Shown: in pieces, positions 21,907-36,300 of the stretch
Layout of the letters: every line of letters starts with the position of its first letter
Numbering within the stretch: position 1 is the stretch's first letter
Source of the DNA: Protoeuglena noctilucae
Lineage: Eukaryota; Chlorophyta; Pedinophyceae; Marsupiomonadales; Marsupiomonadaceae
Assembly: GCA_958009085.1 (NCBI GenBank)
Contig: OY253685.1
Location: 744,001 to 808,000, forward strand
Length of the DNA stretch: 64,000 bases
Reading direction: 5' to 3'
The notes under the pieces: model-generated
What the model was told of the DNA's origin: nothing
Databases searched by the model: none
The model's input: the letters and a program-made list of their open reading frames with translations, nothing else
Translations under genes and position numbers: made by a program

Positions 21907-24900
21907 ATGGTTGGACCCGGACTGCTCTCCACGGCGGACCATGGCCTGCGCACAACCAAGAAGGTCCTCATCGAGAATGCTATCGAGTACACGGACACGC
22001 TTGGGTACGTCATGGGCCGCTGCGCGCTCGCCGGGCGCGGCTGGCCAGATGCGTCACCGCGGCTCAACCTCTCGCGCGCCCCCGCCGCAGTTGGAAGAAG
22101 TGGCAGCCCGGCGCCGAGCACGTCAAGCACATCCTGGTGCGCAACATCTGCCCCGATGTCATCAAAATCAAGTATGGCCTTCCTTCGACCAAATACTTCC
22201 GCATGGACTTCCCCGAACCCATCAAGCTCTCCCCCGGTGCGTCGTTTGCGCCGGCTATTTCGTGTTGCACAGCAAACGCACCTAGATGATTTATCCTTGC
22301 TTGCAAATCCACGTCCCGGTCCCCATCGCGACCGCACAAGCGCCGCGCATGTCGACCCCGACCCCTTTCCCCGCGCAGGCATGTCCGCGAGCATCCCTGT
22401 GACCTTCTGCCCCACTCGCGCGATGCCGTACCAGGACCGCGTCACGTTCCAGTGGGCGCGCGGGGAATTCACCGTGTCGCTGCGTGGCCTGATGCCCGAG
22501 GTGGACCTGGAGGTCCCGCCGCTGGTGGACTTCGGCTATTCGCCGTGCCTCGAGCGCCGCTCGCACCGCGTCTCCATCCGCAACGTCGGCCGCGCGCCCG
22601 TCGACTTCGCCTGGACCGTCCCCGCGCCCTTCGCGGTCGAGCCGGCCCAGGGGTCGGTCCCGGTAAACTCTGAAGCAGTGCTCACGTGCTCCTTCCTGCC
22701 CACCTCCGCCTCCGTCTTCACCGCCTCCGCCGTCTGCAACATCACGGGCGGGCCCTCGATCACCATGCGCATGCAGGGCATCGGCAAATACGCCTTCTTG
22801 CGCCTCGATGCCGACCGCGTCAACTTCGGAGAGGTAAGGCACGGGGGGTATGATTGAGTCATCGACAGTGCTGGCCCTGCCGCATTCCCTCGCCTCCACA
22901 ACGCCCCTCAATGCCACCGCTCACAAGCGCGACAGTCTCCTCGACGCCCCCCGCCCTCCGCCCTCCCTCGCAGGTCCTCCCCAACTCCGTCGAAGAGCGC
23001 ATCGTGACCCTGCACAACCTGTCCGCCGTCGAGGCCAAATTCGAAGTCACCGGAGATGGCGATCCCGAACAGAGCCCCTTCGCCATCGTGCCCGCCTCCG
23101 CCACCATCCCGCCCTCCTCGTCCGCGCCCCTGCGGGTGAGACAACCCCGCGCTTTAGAGAGCGACAGCTGTGCTGATCCCGGTTCATTTGTGCGCATTGC
23201 ATCTGTGCTTCCCACCTCCTCAGCACCCACCTCGCTCCCAACCACGACCCCTGACCTGCCTGCCACCTACCCACCCTCATTTGCAGGTCAGATACAGCCC
23301 CACGACTGCGGACTCTGCCATCTCTGAGGTCTTTAGCGTCGTGGCCGTGGGGGGCAACACCCTCACGCTCACCGCCAAGGGGGCGTGCGTGGGGCCGGAG
23401 GTGTCGCTCTCCACGCAAATCCTCAACTTCGGATCCGTGCAAGGTGCGTGCGGTGCCAGTGCAACTGCGAACTTCGCAGCACAACGCTTGCCTTGCAGTC
23501 AAGCGCCGGCCGCACCTGTATCCGCACCCGCACCCGCACGCGCACCCACAGCCCACCCGCGCCCCCCACCCCCGTCGCTCCCGCAGCCGGCAAGCGCGCC
23601 AAGCGCGCCTTCATGATCTACAACCGTGCCCGCGTCGACGTGGCCTTCCAGTTCACCTGCGAGGGTGCCGGGGCGTTCGAACTCGACGCCGTCCGCGGCG
23701 TCCTCCCCGCCCTGGGTTCGACCCTCGTCAACGCGACTTTCACCCCGGAGGTCCCCGCGCAGTACCGCCGCCGTGTCTTCCTCCTCGTCATGAGCGCGTC
23801 GGAGGTCACGGCGCTCGACCTCATCGGAACGTGCTTCACGGCTGACCAGCACCCCGACCCGCTGCAGGAGTGGCACCTGCACCAGCACCCGCCGGCCATC
23901 GCGCCCACGCTGCCATCACAAGCGCTGCTGACGGGCGGGGACGCCGTGGAGGCCGCCACCCCGCGCGTCAGCCGGTGGGTGGGCGACGGGGGCGGCACGT
24001 TCGCGGCACCCACACTGGGGCCCGAGGGGTCGCCGCAGAGCACCCTGGCCGCCCGGCGCGCGACGCTGGGGTCCCCGGGCCAGGAGTCCGCGATGCTGCG
24101 CGAGGCGGTGGAGATGGCGGACATGGCGAGCCTTGCCGACTCGCGCCTGGGGTCGTGGGGTCAGATGCTCGCGCAGGCGCAGAGGGAGGGGCTCAGGGCA
24201 GGCGCCGGTGCCGCACAGGCCCCCGCGGCTGTGGACCGGTCGCCGTGGCGGGAGCTCTTCTCGATGACGCAACGCACCCCGGACGGTGGGCTGTCGGTGG
24301 ACGCGGGCGCGCTGGATTTTGGGGCTTGCTCTCGCCTTCGCCTGGCGCCCAACAAGACGGTCACGGTGACCAACCACACCAAGGAGCGCCTGGTGGTGCA
24401 CTGGGCCACCACGGCTGCTGAAGCCGACGTCGACCCTAAGGGTGAGAGCTACGCTGTGGTGCCATGTTGTGCTTGCCTACAACGCGCATCCCTCCCTCGC
24501 ACGACTGACTCTCGTGTTCAAATGTAATACCTGCCGTTGTACATTGTACACTACCACATATAAAGCTGACTCCCTCCTCCGCACGACTGTTGCATTCAAC
24601 CAAACCCACCCCTCGCACCGCCCCTCCGCAGGCCGCGTGTTCCCGGTCTTCCCCAACCAGGCCGAGGTGGGTCCTTCCCAGTCGGCCCAGTTCCGCGTGT
24701 CCTTCCGGCCCAAGAGGGACAACGCCTACTACGCGGCGCAGCTCGAGTGCTTCGCGGTGCGCAAGGCCGCCACGCACAGCTCCCTCGAGACCGGGCGTGC
24801 CAGGAACGCCGAGCAGCTGGCGGCGCAGCCCGTGCCGCTGCCGTGGGCGCTGGTCGTCGACGCCGTCGGGCACACGTTCCAGGGGGCGCAGGAGTCGCTG

Positions 24901-27900
24901 CCCATGGTGGCCATGTCAGCACAGCAGGTGAGAGGCACGAGGGGTGGGGGAGTCTGCACATGTCAGCAGGAGTTGCATGAGCTGGTCTCCTGCATGGCTT
25001 TTGTAAATGTGATAACGAATAACACCGCTTACGCTGTCATGCAGCCTGACTGTTCTGCTTCAAGCCCCGCCTCACCTCATTACACCTCTCGCCTCGTCAC
25101 GCCTCTGTTCCTCTGCCCCTCCCAGGTGGAGTTCCCGGCTGGCTACGTGGGGTCCTCCAGCAGCCAAGTCGTGTCCCTCTTCAACCAGGGGGCCACCCCG
25201 GTGACCTTTGAAGCCTCCGTGACGGCCGGCGCCGACGACGCGGGCATCGACGCTCCCTTCGCCGTGTACCCCTCCTGTGGGGTGGTGCCGCCCGCGTCCC
25301 GGCAGCTCTTGGCGCTGCGGTTCTCCGCTAAGGAAGCGAGGGTCTTTGCCGGGAAGCTCAAGGTGAGCAGCAAAGCGTGGTGGTCGCCTGGTCTCAGCAG
25401 CGACGGCGATCGCTCGCCCGCAGCTGCTGTGGCGTGCATCAGTTGCTGTCACCACAGGTGCTGCGACCATAGAAGTCACCGTGCCATGTATATAATACCG
25501 ACATGCCCACATGCGCACTCGCTGACCCCATCGCACACGCTTACTCGCTGACCCCTCTGCAGGTGCTGGTCAATGGCCACGGTGCGCAGTCGGTGGCGCT
25601 GCGGGGCGTCGGGTGCCGCCCGGCGCTGCGCCTGGGCGACTCCGGGACTCTGTTCTTAAAGCCCACGTGCGCGGGGGCGTCCTCGACGTGCCTCCTGCCG
25701 TGCCGCAACCCCACGCCCGTGCCCGTGGCCTTCCAATGGGAGATCCCCGAAGCCGCCAAGTCGCTGCTGCGGGTGTCCCCGGAGGCTGGGGTCATCCCTG
25801 GGGGCGAGTCGCTCTCTGTCGAGTGGACCTTCGCCCCACGAAAAGCCAAGGCGTACTCTCTGGCCGTCCCGGTGCACATGGGACCCCCCAACGGCTCCCA
25901 CTTCGCCGCCAGCCGCGGCGTGAGCGACGTCGCGGTGCTGCGGGTCGTGGGGGAGGGCACGGCGGGCGGGGTGGCCGTGACGAGCGGACCACTTCAGGCC
26001 GGGGTGGTGCGCATCGGGGACGTGGGGAAGGTCGCCGCCACGGTCGTCAACCAGTCCCAGGGGGTCCTGCAGTTCCTGCTAGTGCCCTACCGCGTGCGAC
26101 ACGACGGGACGGAGGAGATCGAGACGTCCGGGCAACTCACGCTGCCCCAGCCTCGGGGCACCCTGGCGGCCCTCACCGAACACAAGGCAAGTGCCGTGCA
26201 GGGAGGACGATGCTAAGGGACGGTCGGGCATCTGTTATTCGATTTCCTCGAACAAAGAGTGGCAGCAAATACCGTGACACAGTACCATATCGAGAGTGCT
26301 CGATGCGCAGGTCTACCCTTGCACCATGCGCCTGGAAGTGCCCTCGCTTCACGCTTCGCCGCTTTTTCCTGACTTCCCACGATGTTTGTCCGCAGATCCC
26401 CGTGGACTTCGCCCCGCGTCGTCGCGCGCTGTTCCATTTCCGCGTCAAGGTCTTTGCGATGGGCGGGGGGAGCGCCTCCGCAGCCCCGCTTGTGCCCGAG
26501 GCGATTGATCCAGCGGACCCCACGGGCCTGGGCCTGCCCTGCGCGGCGCAGTTCGACGTCATGGGCTCTGGGCAGCACCCGATGCTCCAGATCGTGGACG
26601 TCGCCAGCAGCCTCCAGAAGAGCGTCGTGTGGGACATGTCACAGGCTGCCGAGATCAACCAGGTGAATGCGCGACTGCGGGACGGTGCGCACTTTCCATT
26701 CACTGCTCAATCTCTCTCGTTTTCCCACCACCCTGCCCCTCACTCACCCACCCCTCGCCGCCCCCACCCATCCCCTGTCACCCTGTGTTTCTCTCACCCG
26801 CCCACCCCCATCCCACCTGCCCCACCCATTCCAACCCCAGGCGTTTGGCGCGGCCATGACCATCGACGAGCTCCACCGCGTCGAGGCCCTGGCCATGGGC
26901 AAGACATCCGTCACCGACGTCATGCGGCAGCTCACGCCCATCCCGGTCGACCTCCCCTGCGGCGCGCCGGGCGCCGAGGACGCCGTGCTGCACCTCTTGC
27001 TGCGGAACGTGTCGGACTTGGACGCCGACTGGAGCATCTCCCTGCCCAACGAGACCGACCTCGACATGGAGTCATGGGTATTGCCTCGCTTCCCTCCCGA
27101 CGCCGTGGCGCAGATGGAGCACCTGTTCGAGGTGCACCCGCGGTCCGGCAAGGTCGCGCCGGGTGCCGAGCAGCAAGTCACGCTGCGCTTCCGGCACGAA
27201 GCCCCCGCCGTGCACCGCCTCCCGCTCCTCATGTACATCGCGCACGGCAAGTGCCTGTCCCTGGAGATCGTCGGCCGCACCCTGGAGCCGGACGCCGCGC
27301 TGATGGCTTCCGGCGACGTGCACCACGAGCTCGTGGCCGTCGAGGTCGGCCGCCCCGAGCCGCCCCTCCAGACCGTCACGCTCTACAACCGCGGGCCCGC
27401 ACCCGTGCAGTTCGAGCTCGACACGGCCGCTTTACAGGACCTCCGCGCCGCCTGCTGGGACTTCGAGGTGCTCAAGCTCCTGTCGCCATCCCAAGGGACC
27501 ATCCCTGCCAGGGGCCACCTGGTCACGTGGTGGAGCTTTTCGCCCCTCGAGGCCAAGGAGTACGCGGTCACTGTCCCGGTGCGCGTGGACGGGGAGCCGT
27601 CGCACAACCTGGTGGTGACGGCACGCGGCGTGGCACCCACGCACGTGCCGGGGAGATGGGACGCGATGGCGGAGGCGGAGGGGCTGATTGCGGGGCACCG
27701 ACCGCCGCCGGGGTCCCTGGGACTGCTGTCCGGCGAAGTGGACCCGTTCAGTGGGAGGGGCGCAGAGGCCGATGCGCCCATGCCCAGTGGCGATGCGGCG
27801 GGGGACACAGGGCGGTCGCGGGCGGCGGGGCCGAGCGCGGGGGCGGAGGCGAGCGCGGCGGGCTCGCCGGGGGCGGCACGGGAGCGGGAGCGGGAGCGGG

Positions 27901-30046
27901 AGTCGGGCCCTGCGGAGATGCCGCGCGCGCTTTTGCGGACGGCCACAGCGCGGCCGGGCACCAAGGACGGTCTGAGGGGCCCCGAGACGCTGGGCCTGGA
28001 CGAGCGGACGGGCGAGAACATGGGCAGCGTGGACCTGCCGCTGTTCGCACGCCTGCGTGACCGGGCATCGCACGTGGCCCTGAGCCAGGATGTGCTGGAC
28101 ATGGGCAGCGTGGCGTGCGCCGAGACGCGGTGCAGCGTGCTGGTGAGGGCGGGGGGCAGATGGTGGCGGAATGCGCGGGGGGGCTTTGACTGCGATGGCG
28201 AGCTTTGCGGGGGGCTGAGGAGGGCTGGGACGTGCAAATGCGGTCATTTGGATGGGGCACCGTTCATCGGGGTACTGATCGCACCCAACCGTCGCTCACC
28301 TCCCTTGGCGCCCGCAGCTCGTGCACAACCGCCACGCGCACCCCATTCGATTCAAGTGGGCCCTCGGGGACTACGAAAAGGCCAAGGGGCGGGACGCTGG
28401 GCACTTTGGTGAGTCCTGGACAGGCAGCGGTAGGGGTGCACGGTCAGACATGCTTGGTGCCAGGGTGCTAATCGGCGGCACTAGAAACGATGCCGCGCAT
28501 TGGCTCACTCTGCCCTGCTCTGACTCTCTCACACAGCCGCACCCCAACTCTCTCGCTCTGCCTTGCCCTAAGTGACTCTCACTCCCCCATACACCCTCTG
28601 CAGACGGGTCTCTGTCGATTGAACCCATGGAGGGCGCCCTGAAGCCCGGCGAGCGTTGCCTGGTAAAATTCGAGGTCCGAGGCGGTGGCCGCGCCGTGCT
28701 CTTCGACGGATGCGTGGTGCTGACGACTGAGGAGCAACAGGACTCGGTATCACCGCGTGACGTGGCGCGGTGGACCATGGAGCGCACCCAGGGCGGCAGG
28801 GCGGTGGCCGAGGAGGCGGCCAAGGCGCTGCGGATGAGGCCGGGAGTCACGGGTGAGCGCACGCGGCGAGTTAGGGTGCAAGCGGGGCTTGCGATGGACC
28901 GGATCGTGTTCTCAGCAGGTACTACTGAGAACTACCCATCGCCTTGGCCGCAGGGTTCGTGGCCAATGAGCTGTCTCTGGACGCCATCACTTCGGTCGAC
29001 AGCGCCAACAACGAGTTGGACCTGAATGCCATCCAAAAGCACCGGGAGCGGCAGCAGCAGCAGGCGCCACCGCCGCCCCAGGTGCGCGTCCCTTCTTCAA
29101 CGTCACAACATCGAAGGCAACGTGCTTCTATTAGTAAATGTAATTGTTGAAAACTTCGTTCTTGCAGGTCCGGCCTCTGAGAGTGATTGGGGAGGTGCAC
29201 ACGGGGGAGCCATTGCTGCCGCACCTGGCGGTCTTGCGGAGGCTGGCCGTGCGAGAGATGGAGGAGGCCAGGAGGTGAGAGAAAGGAAGAGAGAGAGGGG
29301 CTTATTGAGTGCTCATCTACATACGTCGTACGCAAGTCATGTTGGGGCTGCCACAGTCCCTGCCAAAGTGCCAGCCCTACCTACCCAATTGCCTCTAAGG
29401 TTTCATCTCTCTTTATGCTAACCCGCGTCCACTCATGCGCGTGCCTTTAACCACCCCCGCAGGTCCCTGTGGGGCGGCCGCGACCCCGAGCAGGCCACCG
29501 GTGCGGACGACGACGGAATGATGGCGTCGATCGTGGGGAGCGTGCTCGAATCCGCACTCGAGGCCCTCGCCTGCGACCCGACCGTCTTCGTCGCCGCGCT
29601 CGTCCCGCAGCCGGACATCCCCGCGCGGCAAGCCGGCCGCCGCAACGCAATGCCTGCGTCGGTGGAGGCGGGGGTGGGCGACGAGGAGGCACGGCGGGCA
29701 CTGGCGGAGGCGGAGGGTCGAGTGGTGGACTTGGAGGCGGAGATGTTCGCCGAGTACCTGCTCGAGAGCGCCATCTTCAGGTGCGGGTTGTGCAGGGATT
29801 GGAAGGGGTTAAGCATTGCACGGGGCAGTCGTGGGGTGGCACTCTGCACCACACTGCTGTGCCATATGCGCCTTAATGATATGTTCATGACCCATCCGTA
29901 CACGACATCGATATGTATGTCCCTTTCCTGGCCCCCGCAGTGTGCTGCAAGAGTCCGTGGCCCCCGCAGCGCAGAGGGCCGCTGCGCACGCCACATCCAC
30001 GTTTGAGCCATTCCGGCCATCTCTGGTGAAGCCGGGCGGTTTTTGA
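21907..30046 (+). CDS. CFAP65: CFAP65-like multi-ASH/MSP-domain cilia/flagella protein
   Basis: Seventeen exons: 21907-22004, 22091-22236, 22379-22833, 22974-23135, 23287-23443, 23587-24441, 24632-24927, 25126-25362, 25563-26186, 26396-26662, 26841-28142, 28318-28408, 28604-28852, 28954-29081, 29168-29274, 29463-29780, 29941-30046. They total 5,598 nt, exactly 1,865 codons plus stop, close to the roughly 1,900 residues of animal CFAP65 (CCDC108). The N-terminal block WKKWQPGAEHVKHILVRN, then GLPSTKYFRMDFPEPIKLSP and ASIPVTFCPTRAMPYQDRV, is the family's opening module. Many immunoglobulin-like ASH/MSP repeats follow, recognisable by ...VDFG / NVGRAPVDFAW / FAVEP..G.VP patterns. A short Gln run and helical segments (DLEAEMFAEYLLES) close the protein. 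CFAP65 works in the ciliary central apparatus or axoneme assembly. The intron after 26186 has a GC donor (AAG|GCAAGT). The alternative is another ASH-repeat protein such as a HYDIN relative, but order and length favour CFAP65. Confidence 0.82.
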
Positions 30047-30343
30047 TTTGTGACGAGCGCTGAGTTGACAAGCAGTTCGCTGTTGTATCTGTAGATTGTT
30101 TGAGATCGGTCACGAAGCGTTGAAGAGACGTCCGGCCGCCAACTAAGGGAAAGTGCCACTGGCGGCACCGTGCTAACGATCTCCCGCATGCAATCGCACA
30201 TCCCGCGACGGCTGCCCGCCTGAGGGGAATAAACAAACACTCCAAGCGGCCGCATTGCGAAAGCGGACACACGCACAACAACAAACAAGCTACGCCACGA
30301 AACGCGACAATGTCTCGGCTCTCTCCCAATCACCCAGCCGCCC

Positions 30344-33300
30344 TCACATCGCCTTCCTGCGGCTGTCGGCCCTCGCGGCCCACCGCTTGCTAGGACGCGC
30401 GTCGCTGTCGCTGGGGAGCTCCGCAGGCCCCGCGAGCGCATCAGACAGCGCCCCGGATCCCATAACATCGTGCATTCCCCTCGTCTCCATGTCCTGGGAC
30501 CCCAGGCCCTGCCCGCGGCTCGGCTCCCAGACCCCCGCCATCGCTCGCCGGGCGGCGGCGTGGAAACCCCGACCGGGCCCGCCCGCCTCCGACCCGGCCG
30601 CACTGCGAGGGGGGGCGATGGGTGACAGCAGGTCACGATATGATCATGATCCAGGCACTTGTTATGTAACATAACCCAAGACGAGACTGAGCGGATCATG
30701 ATGTGATTGATGGTACACCCACCCCCCACCCATCCCCTCTCAAGCAATCACCTGTCCGGCTCCATCACCGCCGCCGGGTCCCCGTCATCATCCACCGCCC
30801 CCCGGTCCACCCGCCGCCGGCTCAAGCTCCCCCGCAGCGCCGTGCGTATCTCATCCAGCTTCCGCGACACAGCGCCGTCGTCGCTCTCGCCGCCCTCGCC
30901 GGCCCCGGGGCTCCCGCCGCCCTCCGCGCCCCCCGCCCACCGCGCGACTCTGTCCTGCACCCTGTCCAGGCTCCTTCGACCCAGGCCGGCGTTGGGCGAC
31001 AGCGTGCTGCTGGACCCGATGCGCCGGATTGAACCCGAGCTGGACCTCTCCCCGTGCAGCAGCATGCGCCCGTCCGCCACCGATGCCACCCTGCGACGGT
31101 CCAGGGGCACACGGCCGTCCACGCTGCCCTGCGCCGCCGACCCCGCCTCGCTCGTGCGCCCCGGGCTGCCGCTGCGCATGCTCGGCAGCGTGTTGCGGCC
31201 ACTGAGGGAGTCCGCACGGTCGGGGCGGCGCGAGTTCCCACGCAACCCGCGCCGGGACGCGTCCCGCCGGCCCAAACGGTATGCCTCTTGTATGGCCATC
31301 ACGATGGAAGGGTCCGGCGCGCCCCCGTCGCCCACCCCCGCGGCCCCGGGTGACACGCTGCGCTCCCGGCTGAGCCGCCCCGTGCTGCCCGTGCCCTCTC
31401 GGGTCATCGACGAGGTCGCCAAGGGCAGCGAGGCGGAGAAGGCCCCGGTGCCAAATCCCCCGCTCGCTGTGGTGAACTCCCCAGACCCGCCTCTCCCGTT
31501 CAGGAGCGGCGAGGTGGGTTCCGTGCCTGCGTGTGCACGTGACCCCGTAGCGCCTGGGTTGATGGTCTCTCGCACGCGGGAGGCCAGGAGCTGGATGCGC
31601 ATGTCCTTGCCGCCCTGTGCCGGGAGGCTCTCTGTGGAGGCGGACAGTGGGCCCAGCCAGCCGGGGCCCGCGGAGTTGGGGGCGCTGAGGCGAAGGGACT
31701 CGGCACGGCGATAGACCTGAGGGTGAGGGTGAGGGCGAGGGTAGCAGTGAAGGTGGCTGTGAGGGTGGCAGTGAGGGTGATAACTTCGGTTGGTGTCAGC
31801 ACCCGCAGTCACACACCGTAAATATCGTCATTTACACCACTCGCCTTCATCAGCCTCTCGGAGGTCTGCCGGCTCATGTCCCGCGCCCACCCGGCCCGCC
31901 CCATGCCCTCCGACACCCTCTTGTGGGCCATGACTGGCATGGGACCTGGCGTGTCGTTGCCAGAGGTCTCCGTGCCAGACTCCTCCCCGCTGTCCATGCC
32001 ACCCATGCCGCCGTTTGGGGTTAGCACGCCCGTCGACACCGCCTCCCCTGTGCGAGGCAGGCGTGATCAAACATAGGCAAATTGGATTCACCCTAGCTGA
32101 TGACGAAGCAGCAATCGATGTCATGAAATGCTCACATCACCTGAGAACATGACATGGCCGATGCTCGCGCCCCTCACCTCTCCGTTCTCCCGACAGCACC
32201 ATCCCCAGGTGTGCGCCCCACGCCCCCCGCGCCTGCCGCGCCCCCCGCGACAGCGCAGTGACGGCGGAGACGAGGGAGGAAAGGTCCTGGGACATGGGGC
32301 CATCGGGGGCGCCGCTGTTGTCCGGGATGGCTGCGGGGCAAAGGCGAAGGCGAGCTCAGTTGGGGTATCGTCAGCGCACAAGGAATGGAGCCCGCACTGA
32401 GACAAGGGCTAGTGTGACGGTCATTGCGCACGATGCTCATCCAGCTATGTTCACCTGAGAATGGCTGGAACATGAGCTCCCTTCGGCTGACCACGCGCCC
32501 GGCTGCGCCGAACGCCGCCCTCTCGTGGCCCTCGCCGCCACTCGCGGGCGCCTCGGCCAGCGCATACAGCGCCTCGATCAAGCTCTCCATGTTCTCCTGG
32601 TGTGTGTGTAGGAGAGAGGCGTGCAGCTCGCGTGGTACTGCCTGTGCCTGTCCCAGGGCCGTCTTGACGCGCTCCAGCCGCGCGCGGACCTCTGAGGATG
32701 CCTCTGGGGGAGCAGGAGAGAGCAGGAGGGAGTAAGAGAGGTTATAAGGGAGTGGGTGAGGTGGAGCGGTGACGGAGCGAGGGAGGGACAGAGCTGAGGG
32801 GACTATGGGTGATTGGGATGGGCTGAGCGTTCACCGTACTATGCATCCCATCGCCCTTGCCCCTCCCTCACCCGTCGGCCCGAGGGCCGTCGCCAGTTTC
32901 TCCAAGTCGTCCCGCATCTCCGCCAGATCCGATGCGGCGTCCACGGCGCCCGACCCCTCCCCGCGGATGATACGCTCGGCACGCTCCGCCAGCCGCGGCA
33001 CCACCGTGCTCGCCAGACGCCGAAGCTCGTCCGGGGACGGAGAAAGCGACTGCCTCGCAGCGTCAGCATTTCCACTCCCACCCGCACCCGCAACCGCACT
33101 CCTACCCGTCCCTGCACCCCCGTTCGCACCTGCACCTGCACCCGCACTCGCGCCCGCCCCATCCGCCCACAGTCCCCCCCGCCCCTCCCCCCGCTGCGTC
33201 ACCTCCCCTTCCTCCTCACCCTCCTCCAGCAGCCCCTCCGCCCACGCAGGCCCCCGCCGCCCCTGCCGCAACGCCCCTGCCCCAGCCCCCGCGCTCCCCC

Positions 33301-36300
33301 ACACCCCCGCCCCCACATTCCCCCACTCCCCGCCACCCCCCGCCCTACCCCCCCACGACTTCCACGTCATCCCCGCCATGTCCCCCAGCATCCCGCCCTT
33401 GTCCAGCATCTGCCGCTGGCTCGAACCCCGCGCGCGCTTCAGCATATCACGTCGCGACACCCCCGCGCTACTCGCACCCGCCCCGCCCTCCATCGTGGAA
33501 CCCCCGCCCCGGCTCGTCGCGTCCAAACCCTGCGCCGCCCCCAAGCCCATCCCAGCCAGCTCCTCCTCAATCACGTTCGCCGGCACCGGCTCGCTCTTGA
33601 TGTGGACCAGCGCCTTTAGGTTGGCCACCGGCGGGGGTCGCACGAAGCCCATGGGACCCTCCGCATCCCGGGAACCCCCCGCATACAGCCCCGCATTCGA
33701 CCCCCCGTCACCCCACTCTGACCCGGACCCAGCCCCCGTGCCCGTACCAAACCCTCCCGAAGGCGCCTTGCTTGGGCCGTCCGTCGCAGTCGCAGGCGCC
33801 GTCACCCCAGCCGTCGATGCGCCGCTCGTCCGACGGATCACCGTCCCCGCGTGGCTCGCGCCGCTCTGGTCCGCGTCGCCAGTGTCGATGCCAGTGTCGC
33901 TCGCTTCGTCGACGCCATCGCGGCGGCTCGGCCCCGGCGACCGCCCCGGGCGAGGCACCGCGGCCGCCAACGCTCCCCCGCCCCCCCGCGCCACGCGCCG
34001 CAGCAGCGTGGGCGACTCGGACGCCCCAGGATCCTCTGGCATTGGGAGGTCTTGCCACGCACCCGTCTCTGCCTTCGCCTCTGCCCCCGCCGCAGCCGCC
34101 GCCCCCGAAGCCCCCTCCGCGTCCCTCTCCGCTCCCCGCTCCCCGCGTTCGTTGCCCCGCGTGCCCTTGCCCCACCGCGCCGCGTTGCCTCGGCCCACAT
34201 CCCCAGTTTCCGGCCCATCGTCACCCCGTGCCGCCATATCCACACGGTAGCGCTCCGCTGCCGCCGTGCGCAGCGCGCCGTCCCCGATGCTCCCGAAACT
34301 CCCAAACGACACGTCTCGCTCCTTCTCTCGATCCAAGGGACGCGGCAGCACGGATGATGCCGGCCCAGCACTCTCATGCACACCAGCACTCGACCTCCCA
34401 CCTTCACCCCACCTCGCACCAGCACCCGCGCCCGCCCCCCGTGTCTTCCGCGCGCCCACTTGCCCCGGCGCCGTCTTGGTGAGCCGTTCATCGTTTCCCT
34501 CCACCTCATCCTCTTCACTTGACAACACCACATCACCCCCTATCCCCGCCACACTGACACCACCCTCGCCCTCCCTGGTCGTCACCACCGTCCCATCCGC
34601 CTCAGCACCCTCAGACGCGCTGTGACGCGAGCTGTCATGCTCGCTAGGCATCACCCACCGACCCTGGGACCCCGCCTTTGCCACCCGCACCGCTTCACCA
34701 CCAGACGCGGCCGCAGGCAATGACCTCAAGCCCTCGTCTGGCTTTCCAGCCACGCCAGTATCCACCCCCTCGCCCGATGCCCTCTCCGCCATACCCACCG
34801 CAGCACTGCCTGCCTCGGCGCGCCCGGTCTCACTCACGGATGCAGCCGCGTCACCGCCAGTGGCCTCGCCAGAACCCCGCCGCGCGCCTCCGTCCGCGTG
34901 CGGCCCGCTCCCCGCCTCGCCGGCTCTCCCAGGCAACCCGCTCTCTCGGAACCGACTCCCCGCACCCGCCCCAGCGAGACTGCGCACAACGCCGCTGCCG
35001 CCACCGCTCCCCTTCCCGACCTCCCCTTCGGCAGCCAGACCCCCATTGACTTCCGACCAGTCGCTCTCCGCCATGCTGCCCTTGCGTGCCACCCCGGATG
35101 GCGCACCGACCACCGAGGGTGCCGGGCTTGCGGATGCATCGCTGCGTGCCGAAGCAACGCTGGCTGCACGGCCCCATCCGGACAGGAGGGAGCCGAACGC
35201 GGATAGGAACGTGGAGGACGGGGCGGGGTCGTGGGAGGACCCGAGGAGGCGGCGTTGGAGGGAGGAGAGGAGAGACGTGGACGAGCCTGGGGGCGTGGTA
35301 GAGCGGGGTGGGATGGGTGGTGCGGTGGGGTGGATGGGTGATGACGCGCGGAGGGTGGAGTGTCACGAAGTGTGCAGGCCAGGCTCACCGGAAACGGACG
35401 AGGGTGCTTTGGCGGGAAGGGGCTTGGCATCCAGGCGCGCCGCGGGCTTGTCCGCCACCGTCATCGATGCCGCCACTATGCGCTCAGCCGGCCCCGCCCC
35501 CGCTTCCATTCCACCCATCCTCGGTGCTGCCGCATGTCCAGCTCCCGGCTCGGACCCCGCCTCTGCCTCCGACTCAGTTTCAATGCCGTTTGCCGCCTCG
35601 CGCCCCGCCACCGCCGCCGACGCCAGCCCTGCCCCAGTCCCCGCTCTCTCCGCCCGCTGCGGACTCCCATCACCCTTATCCCCCTCTGTGAAAACCATTT
35701 TGTCCGCACCCTCCACCGCCCCGTTCGCATGCTCTCTTACAGCCCCACCCTCACCCGCAAAGTCTGCAGCACCCGCACCATCCCCGCCCCCCGCAGTCAC
35801 CCCACCCTCCGCCCCGGCCCCGGCCTGCACCCCCGCATCCCCCACTCTACGCCACCGGGGCGCTGTAATTACCCCAGGCACCCTGGCAGCACCCGCCGCC
35901 GCCCGGCCGCTGTCCACACTAGCGCGCCTGCCCCCGATACCACTCAGCACAGGGGCAGCACGCTCCACGGCACTCCCCGACCCCTCGTCCCCGCCCCTCG
36001 CACTCGCAGCCTCGCCCGGTCCCCTCGCGCTGGCCGGCGCGCGATCCCCCACAGTGACCCCATCGCCCGCCGCCCCCACACCCCGACTCAGGCTGGGCGT
36101 CTCGCTGGCAAACACGCCCTGCAGGGACCTCCGGACCTCCCGCGACCGCGCCCGGGCCAGCGCCTGAATCTTTCGAATCAAATGGACGTCCCTATCAGAG
36201 AAGTCCGTCAGGGCTGGCAACTCCCCACCGTCGCCCGTACCCGTCTGCCGTGCCGAGGCCCCAGCCTCGCTCCCCTCCTCTGCCGCCTCCCCAGCCCCCG

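Noticed and set aside
25613-28060. 815-codon open frame on the plus strand
   Set aside because: It overlaps the CFAP65-like exons in another frame, has Arg/Gly/Ala shadow composition and would read through well-supported introns.
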